Shown here in pieces: positions 57,501 to 64,000 of a stretch of DNA of 64,000 nt. Both the position numbers and the translations under genes were made by a program. The notes under the pieces were generated by a model. It saw only the letters and a list, made by a program, of their open reading frames with translations. It made no database searches and was not told the origin of the DNA. The number at the start of each line of letters is the position of its first letter. Within the stretch, counting starts at the first letter, position 1. Source of the DNA: Mantamonas sphyraenae. Taxonomy: Eukaryota; CRuMs; Mantamonadidae. The DNA is taken from the NCBI GenBank assembly GCA_026936335.1, contig JAPMXV010000005.1, positions 124,001 through 188,000 of the forward strand, read 5' to 3'.

Positions 57501-60500
57501 GGCAGTCTGTGCATCGCGACAGACCTGTGCGGTCTGCATACTTGCCTGCGGGACAGGAAAGGCACACGGCGTTGCTCGTGCCTCCACCGGACGAGGCAAA
57601 CGTGCCCAGCGAGCAGTTTGTGCACACAGAGGCGTCGCCTGTGGAGTATGTGCCCGGGGCGCACGTGAGACACTGCGTGGCCACACTGGCACCAGGCGAG
57701 GGCCCAAATGTGCCTGCGTCACACGCCAGACACGAACTCGACCCTTGCACAAACTGTGAGAATTTGCCGGCGGCGCAGGTCACACAAAAGGACTCGTTGA
57801 ACGCCTTGACGGTGGTGCTGAAAGTGCCTCCAGGACACAGGGTGCAGTTCTGCCCGCCTTGCACTGCGTACTGGCCCAACGGACACTCGTTGCACGATTG
57901 CGTGCCAGGCGGGTTGTAGAATCCGAGCGGACACGGACCGCAGCTGGTGGCACCGTTGAAGGAAAACTCGCCTGGGATGCAGGTTTGGCACGTGGCATTG
58001 CTAACAGCCTCCACCTGCGTGCTGAACGTGCCAGCGGAACAATCCGTGCACGCGGTGAGGGATGTGCCTTGGCCAAACTTGCCTGCTGCGCACAGCTCGC
58101 ACACAGTCTTACCCGCACTGGCTTGGAAGCGTCCAAGGCTGCACGGTGTGCACCCTGAACTGCCCGTCCTGTTTGCAAACGTACCCTGCGAGCATGGCGT
58201 ACACTGCGATGCCTGCGCAAGCGAAAAGGTGCCTGTGGCACAGGGCGTACAGCTACTGGTGCCCGTCACGTTGGCAAACGTCCCTGCCGTGCACGCGACG
58301 CACACCGTGTCGTTGTCGGCGCCAATCACAGACGAGGCCGTGGCCAAGGGACAATCCAGACACGAAGACGCCTGTGTGCGGTTGCCATACTTGCCTGCTG
58401 CACACAGCGTGCACGCAGAGGCACCACCCAGCGAGAACGTGGCCGTGGGACAGGGCAGACAGCTGCTCTGGCCTTCGGCACCCTGGTAGAAGCCCTCAGG
58501 GCACGGGGAACAATCGGCCACCGTTTTGGAGCCGTTGAGAGAGTGAGAGGTACCCGCCGGGCACAGGTGGCATGCACTCTGCCCTGTGCTGTTGGCAAAC
58601 GTGCCCACTCCACAGAGGGTGCATGTGCCGCTGCCTGCGCTGGGCGAGAACGAACCTTCGGGGCAGCGTTGGCAGGTGCTTGCGTTGCTGCCGCTAAACT
58701 CGCCTGCTTTGCACACCTCACATGCGGTGTAGTTGCCTCCAGTGCCAGTAAACTCACCCTGGTTGCACACCTCGCATGCAGTGAGGCCGCTGCGGCTTGC
58801 ATACTGGCCCTCGTTGCATACAAAGCAGCTGCCCTGGCCCTGCTGGGTCTGAGCAAGTCCGCTGGCACACAGAGTGCACTGTGACAACCCGGTGGTGGCC
58901 GCGATTGTTCCTTCCAGGCAATTCGAGCACGAAGACAAGCCTGCTGTCGCTGCAATGGAGCCCACGCTGCACGGGGTGCACGACGTCACGTTGACCGCAT
59001 CTGATGCAGCCACCGTACCAGCGTCACACAGCAAACACTGCGAAAGGCCTGTTGTGTTTGCAAAGCGGCCGTTGCTGCACGAAAGGCAAGCACCTTGCCC
59101 AGCCTCCGGCTGAGCTTGGCCGATTGCACACGGCGTACATGTCGACAAGCCCGTGGTGGGGGCATACGAGCCGGCTGTGCAGTTTGTACACTGTGCCGCC
59201 TTGGTTGCTGACACAGAGCCCACAGCACATGGAGTGCACGAGCTTGCGTTGACTCCAAGCGGGGCAAATGAACCAGCTTCGCATTCGAGGCACTGTGTCA
59301 TCCCTGTAACGTTTGCAAACAAGCCCGCGTTGCAGCCAAGGCATCCACTCTGACCCTCTGCAGGCTGAGCAGTGCCAGCTGCGCACAGCGTGCATGCTTC
59401 GGCATTGCCAGTTGCGTACGAGCCAGCAGAGCAGGGGTAGCACCCAGACAGCCCCGTTGTGTTGGCAAACGAGCCTGCGGGGCACCCGAAGCACTGTGTG
59501 GCGTTGATGGGTGAGTAGCTACCAGCAGAGCATGGCAAGCAGTTGGGTGTGCCTGTGACGTTTGCATATGTGCCTGCGGGACATCCAGTGCAGGTCGATT
59601 GGCCGGACAGCGGTTGCTCCTCGCCCACGGAGCATGGAGTGCACACGGTGGCCTTTGCAAGCGAGTAGCTGCCTGCAGAGCACTGTGTGCAGTTGGCGGT
59701 GCCAGTTGTGTTGGCATACTTTCCGGCTGCGCATCCTGTGCACGAGGATTGCCCGGGTAGCGGTTGTTCTTCACCGAGGGAACACAGCGTGCAGTTCGTG
59801 GCATTCTGAGATGAGAAGCTGCCTGCAGTGCACACACTGCATTGAGATGCCCCCAATGCGGGAGAGAATGTACCCGCGTTGCAGCCAAGGCATCCGCTCT
59901 GACCCTCTGCAGGCTGGGCAGTGCCAGCTGCGCACAGCGTGCATGCTTCGGCATTGCCAGTTGCGTACGAGCCAGCAGAGCAGGGGTAGCACCCAGACAG
60001 CCCCGTTGTGTTGGCAAACGAGCCTGCGGGGCACCCGAAGCACTGTGTGGCGTTGATGGGTGAGTAGCTACCAGCAGAGCATGGCAAGCAGTTGGGTGTG
60101 CCTGTGGCATTTGCATATGTGCCTGCGGGACATCCAGTGCAGGTCGATTGGCCGGACAGCGGTTGCTCCTCGCCCACGGAGCATGGAGTGCACACTGTGG
60201 CCTTTGCAAGCGAGTAGCTGCCTGCAGAGCACTGTGTGCAGTTGGCGGTGCCAGTTGTGTTGGCATACTTTCCGGCTGCGCATCCTGTGCACGAGGATTG
60301 CCCGGGTAGCGGTTGTTCTTCACCGAGGGAACACAGCGTGCAGTTCGTGGCATTCTGAGATGAGAAGCTGCCTGCAGTGCACACACTGCATTGAGATGCC
60401 CCCAATGCGGGAGAGAATGTACCCGCGTTGCAGCCAAGGCATCCGCTCTGACCCTCTGCAGGCTGGGCAGTGCCAGCTGCGCACAGCGTGCATGCTTCGG

Positions 60501-63272
60501 CATTGCCAGTTGCGTACGAGCCAGCAGAGCAGGGGTAGCATCCAGACAGCCCCGTTGTGTTGGCAAACGAGCCTGCGGGGCACCCGAAGCACTGTGTGGC
60601 GTTGATGGGTGAGTAGCTACCAGCAGAGCATGGCAAACAGTTGGGTGTGCCTGTGGCATTTGCATATGTGCCTGCGGGACATCCAGTGCAGGTCGATTGT
60701 CCGGACAGAGGTTGCTCCTCGCCCACGGAGCATGGAGTGCACACGGTGGCCTTTGCAAGCGAGTAGCTGCCTGCAGAGCAATTGGTACACGACGTGGTCG
60801 AGCCACCAGAATACTTGCCTGCGTCGCAGTTGACGCAGGTGAGTGCGCCGTCTGCGAATGTGCCCGCAGCACACACGTCGCAGGATGTCGACGCAGGTGC
60901 GCCTGCCACAGATCCAGAGGGACAGGCGAGGCAGCCGGACAAAGATGTGACCCCTGTGCTGTTGGAGTATGTGGTGGCGGGACACACTGTGGGCGTTGTG
61001 CTTCCGCTTGGGCAGTAGTGGCCCACAGGGCATGTTTCGCATGCCGTGCTGTTTGCCCGGTAGCTGCCTGCTGCACACACTCCACATGTGTTGGATTGCG
61101 TAATGATTTCGTTGGCGTTGCACACCAGAGGCGTGCATGCTGTGGTGGTGTTGACAAAGGCATACCCGAATGTGCATGCTGTGCAGCTGGTTGCCCCCGT
61201 GGTGTTGCTGTATGTGTTGTTTGTGCACGGCGTGCATGCAGCACCCGCCACTGCACTAAACTTGCCTGGAATGCACGCTGCACACTGTGACACCTCTGCA
61301 CGGCGTTCACTTCCAGCCGGACAGGTGCCGTTCCACAACAGCACCCTGTCTCCGGACACCATCACCAGTGACCCATCCAGGGCGGTTGCCAGTCCTCGCA
61401 CGAGGCGTCCAGTGTCGTACGACTCCATCAGCGTGCCATTGTTGACGTTGATGGATCGCAGCAATGTGTTTGTGCCCACGTATGCGCGTTGTTCTTGTCC
61501 TTGTCGCGCATCGATGATGATGTTGCACGTGGCTGTGAAGGGACGGGTGTTAGCAATGGAGTTGGGGTGGTAGTGAAGGGTTGTAAAAGGCAGTGGTGGG
61601 TGAGGGGATTGTGGCAATCCAACGCACTCTTTTCGTTGGGATTGGCCACAGCCCAACGCAGTGACCCCGATGCTGCGTTGATGCCCACGTGGTGTGTGCG
61701 GTTGTTGACCACAAACACATCCCATGCGTCGCTGTAGGCAAAGCCGCCTACGGGGCTGAGCACCACGTCGTCCTCATTGGCAGAGAAGGGAACAGCCCAG
61801 ATCTCAGACCCGTTGACCTGGTGGACCATGCGCAGTGTCGAGTTGCTGGCCAGCAGCAGAGTTGCCTCTCCTTTGTAATGACGCAGCACAGGCGTTGTGC
61901 GGAAGTGCTCTCCTGGGTAGGTGATGGACCAGGAGACGGAGCCTGTGGTGCAAGCACGCATCGCCGTCTTGCCTTCTTCGGTTGCGTAGAACACCTCGCC
62001 CGCATTGTTTGCAGCCAGTCCACCCAGAACTGCATGTGACGGGGTACGGCGAGTGCACACAAGGGCACGTGGGTCTGTGTGAGCTGCAGGGCAGGTGGTG
62101 AAACGAGAAAAACGGCAGGAAACGCACTGATGTCTGAACCGACGGAACCGGCTGCCAGGGAGCTGCCCAGAAAGCGCACCGAGCGCACACCAGACCACGC
62201 AGAGACACCGCCGCCGTACAGATAGCGTCCGGCACAGAGGGTGGGGCGTGTGAGACCTGTGGGTGGGGAGTGTGAGACGAGCTGGAACAAGGGTCAAGCA
62301 AAAAAGCTTCGCTGCGGGCGCCTGCGGCGGAAACACAGCGACGTGGGTGGGCCACATACCCATCTGTGCTGAAAAGGAAAGTTCATCGCGGACTCCGCCG
62401 GCAGAGACAGAGTTGAAGAGAAGGGCACGCGAGTTGATGCCGCCTGTGCCGCTGGTGGTGGTGAGGACATTGCTGCCGTTGACCAGCATGGGCGCCGTGA
62501 GCACTGCAAGGGCGGAAAGGCAGGGGATGAGGAACAGGGAAACAGGGTGGAGAGGTGACCAGTGATGTGTCAGCAACATCGCACGTGTGTGTGTGTGCAC
62601 GCGGTCTGATGGGAAGACGTACTGGGCGCGTTCAGTGAGAAGTTCCAGGCATCCTCAAGCCTGCTGGTCAGGCCGTAGAGCTTAGGGGTGGATGCAGCCT
62701 GGCAGCCCACAATGATGTCCCCCTTTTGTGACACTGCAGCTGCGCCGAGGACTGTGGGCAGTTTCCAAGGGACGGAGGCAGGGCGGGAGAAGAAACGGAT
62801 GAGCGGCGGGAAAACGAGTTTGCAGTCGTGCGGGGAGGCCGATGCATGTGTGCATGGGGCACGGAAACGGGAGAATGGAAATGAACAAAGTGGTGTGCAG
62901 GGCATGGAGGGCAAAGTGTGGGTGCAAACGCACATATACAACCGGCAACCTGGGTGGAAGTGTGGTCTGCGCCGGTGGCCAAATCGGGAACATGCGCATC
63001 AGGGAACGCATGGGAGCGGCCTGTGTTGGATGTGTCGGCCTGGTACATGGGCCACCCTGCGTTTTCGTCCAAGGAAAAGTCAGCAGCGACCATGTGCATG
63101 CCCAGGAGGAGCAGTAGGAGGGCGAGAAGACGGGTCTGGAAAAGGGAAACGGATTCGGCGGGTGAAGGCGGGTTGGGTCGACAGGAAGGTGTGGGTGTGA
63201 GTCGGGGGAGGAAGAGGGTGGGAGGGTGGGAGAACGGTGGCTGGGGCGTACCGTGGGGGTCGGAATGGACAT
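54574..63272 (-). CDS. Receptor-like protein B: PQQ-like propeller, extended Cys-rich repeats, polytopic membrane module
   Basis: This is the mirror-image paralogue of the 32909-39948 gene. The exons map by reflection: 63272-63252, 63135-62943, 62751-62623, 62503-62360, 62256-62128, 62029-61628 and 61532-54574. The frame is intact and gives 2,658 residues. Residues 1-568 (signal peptide, propeller, first Cys-rich repeats) appear identical to receptor A. After AAGTFADG the sequences part. B continues with ~1,430 residues of its own GCC2-type repeats, including a 183-residue block amplified in tandem. The membrane module (~2004-2360) is homologous to A's but clearly divergent (for example ARPYESTNYDRMESLLL versus A's ARPFESTNYDRTETLLL). 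The cytosolic tail is short, with RKSRSRNT-type basic stretches. About 40 N-glycosylation-type NAT/NTT motifs mark the ectodomain. Function is unknown. Confidence 0.87.
59335..60790 (-). repeat. 549-bp tandem repeat (183 residues) in receptor B ectodomain
   Basis: About 2.6 copies of a 549-bp block are present. Stretches near 59562, 60111 and 60660, and near 59771 and 60320, recur at exactly 549 bp with only scattered substitutions (for example ACGTTTGCA versus GCATTTGCA in the first copy). Each block holds several Cys-rich subunits (GEEQPLSGQS, CPAGTYANATG, CYPCSAGSYATG). Copies are in frame and keep the Cys spacing. Confidence 0.93.
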
Positions 63273-63551
63273 GGTGGTCGCGTATCCGAGGAGGGCAGGG
63301 GGAAAATGGTTGGGTGCGGGAAGGCGGGGACAGGACGGGTCGGTGGAGGGGTGGGCAGGGATGGGAGGGAAGGGTATGGAAAGAAGGGAGGCGTGTGTGT
63401 GTATGTGGGAGGTGGAGAGGACGGGGGAGGGATTGGGAGGTGGAGGAGCGGGGTGGAAGTGGTTGTGCGGGGGAAAACGGGCGGTCGCAAGTGCGCGCGG
63501 GGCAGTAGGTTTGGCGCAGGGTGTACCTGGAGAGGCAGCGGAAGAAAAGTA

Positions 63552-63669
63552 ACCAACGTTCAAACACTCCAGAAAGCACAGGGTCCCTGCCGAACCCCAC
63601 CGTTAAGCTGGAGATGGCAGCCGTAGTACTTTGATGGGGGACCTCAAGGGAATTGGCTGTGACGTTGGT
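63552..63669 (+). rRNA. 5S ribosomal RNA, copy 3 (in right arm)
   Basis: Identical to the other two 5S copies over 118 nt, with helix I ends ACCAACGT and ACGTTGGT and intact internal control elements. It is the inverted partner of the copy at 32512-32629 and is divergent from receptor B, 279 bp from its start codon. Confidence 0.95.
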
Positions 63670-63691
63670 AATTCTCTTTTTTGCTTTTTTT
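63670..63691 (+). terminator. Pol III T-run terminator of 5S copy 3
   Basis: AATTCTC followed by T6, GC and T7 lies directly after the 5S gene, the same as downstream of copy 2. Confidence 0.8.
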
Positions 63692-63911
63692 CGGCTTGGC
63701 TCTTTTTGCGTATGGTTCCCAGTGCCGACTGTGGGTCATTGTGTTTTCGGGCGGGTGGGGTGGGTAGTGCTTCGCTTCATTGAATGTGTCCACGTGTGTG
63801 TGTGTATGTGTGTGTCTTGTTCCCCCCTGCTCTCCTGCAGACAATGAACTGGGACTCAGCGTTGATTCGTGGGTACTGGGAGTCGGTGGGGGCGCATGTC
63901 ATGCATACCCA

Positions 63912-64000
63912 TCAAGCACCTGTCCATGCCCCGTTTGCACGCACCAGCCACGTCTCCACCCTCTCCACCACCTCGTCCGGCAGCGTCACCCACTGTTCCC
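63912..64000 (-). CDS. Ankyrin-repeat protein, second copy, C-terminal 29 codons only (partial at window edge)
   Basis: The reverse complement matches the last codons of the ankyrin gene at 28535-32266, including its stop (EQWVTLPDEVVERVE then LVRANGAWTGA). No substitutions are seen in this stretch. Whether a full second gene exists beyond the window cannot be judged. Confidence 0.8.
   Translation of the reverse strand, partial: EQWVTLPDEVVERVETWLVRANGAWTGA

Larger units (their letters stand above)
60848..64000. repeat. Right arm of the inverted duplication (truncated by window end)
   Basis: Reverse complement of 32178-35333 at about 99.6% identity, including introns, the 5S gene and intergenic DNA. 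It still matches at base 64000, so the true arm is longer than 3,153 bp. The inner edge falls inside receptor B exon 7 at codon ~568. Confidence 0.97.

Noticed and set aside
18935-63272. Naming the three receptors as ephrin receptors, TNF receptors or confirmed TRP channels
   Set aside because: The Cys-rich repeats only resemble GCC2/ephrin-receptor-like modules and there is no kinase or death domain. The membrane module is TRP-like only by general topology.
32178-64000. Interpretation of the inverted arms as terminal inverted repeats of a giant DNA transposon
   Set aside because: The 25.5-kb interior contains host genes (CEP290, IVD, CCT2) and no transposase, integrase or capsid-type gene. 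Arms end inside coding sequence, not at a terminal motif.

Overview
The window is eukaryotic nuclear DNA from a GC-rich, gene-dense protist. Short GT-AG introns (about 75-190 nt) interrupt many genes, and the proteins include a TRiC/CCT chaperonin subunit, an ER tail-anchored E2, TMTC, CEP290 and mitochondrial isovaleryl-CoA dehydrogenase. CEP290 and an RCC1/coiled-coil protein point to a ciliated or flagellated cell. The mixture of animal-like modules (IPT/TIG, LamG, RasGAP, TKL kinase, ephrin-receptor-like Cys repeats) suggests a free-living flagellate near the base of the opisthokont/amoebozoan side of the tree, for example an apusomonad. That placement is inference and was not checked by search.

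Layout. 0.1-11.4 kb (minus): a TMTC-type O-mannosyltransferase, and just upstream of it a ~3,017-residue RCC1-propeller protein with about 2,200 residues of tandem coiled-coil repeats. 11.5-18.9 kb (plus): a UBE2J1-like ER E2 followed 56 nt later by a fusion of an OSCA/TMEM63 (CSC1) channel with RasGAP and PH-like domains. 18.9-28.0 kb (minus): a giant receptor-like protein (signal peptide, LamG, IPT/TIG, discoidin-like region, many Ig-like repeats, Cys-rich stalk, polytopic C-terminus). 28.3-32.6 kb: an intronless ankyrin gene flanked by two oppositely oriented, identical 5S rRNA genes. 32.9-39.9 kb (plus): a receptor with a PQQ-like propeller, Cys-rich repeats and the same polytopic module. 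40.0-48.1 kb (minus): CEP290. 48.3-49.7 kb (plus): IVD. 49.8-51.9 kb (minus): a seven-TM protein fused to a TKL kinase. 52.1-54.4 kb (minus): CCT2. 54.6-63.3 kb (minus): a paralogue of the 33-40 kb receptor. 63.55 kb: a third 5S gene. 63.9 kb to the end: the 3' end of a second ankyrin gene.

The dominant large-scale structure is an inverted duplication. 32178-35333 is repeated in reverse at 60848-64000 with about ten substitutions and one small indel, and it runs off the window. Each arm carries the ankyrin 3' end, a 5S gene, the receptor promoter and the first ~568 codons of the receptor. The two receptors then diverge abruptly. Recombination between the arms would invert the 25.5 kb interior and leave both receptor genes intact.

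Functionally, the window is rich in candidate sensory or signalling membrane proteins: three receptors sharing one C-terminal membrane module, a mechanosensitive-type channel joined to a RasGAP, and a 7TM-TKL kinase. These lie among housekeeping and ciliary genes with very short intergenic spaces. Exon coordinates were deduced from splice consensus, reading frame and protein-family conservation, without transcript data.
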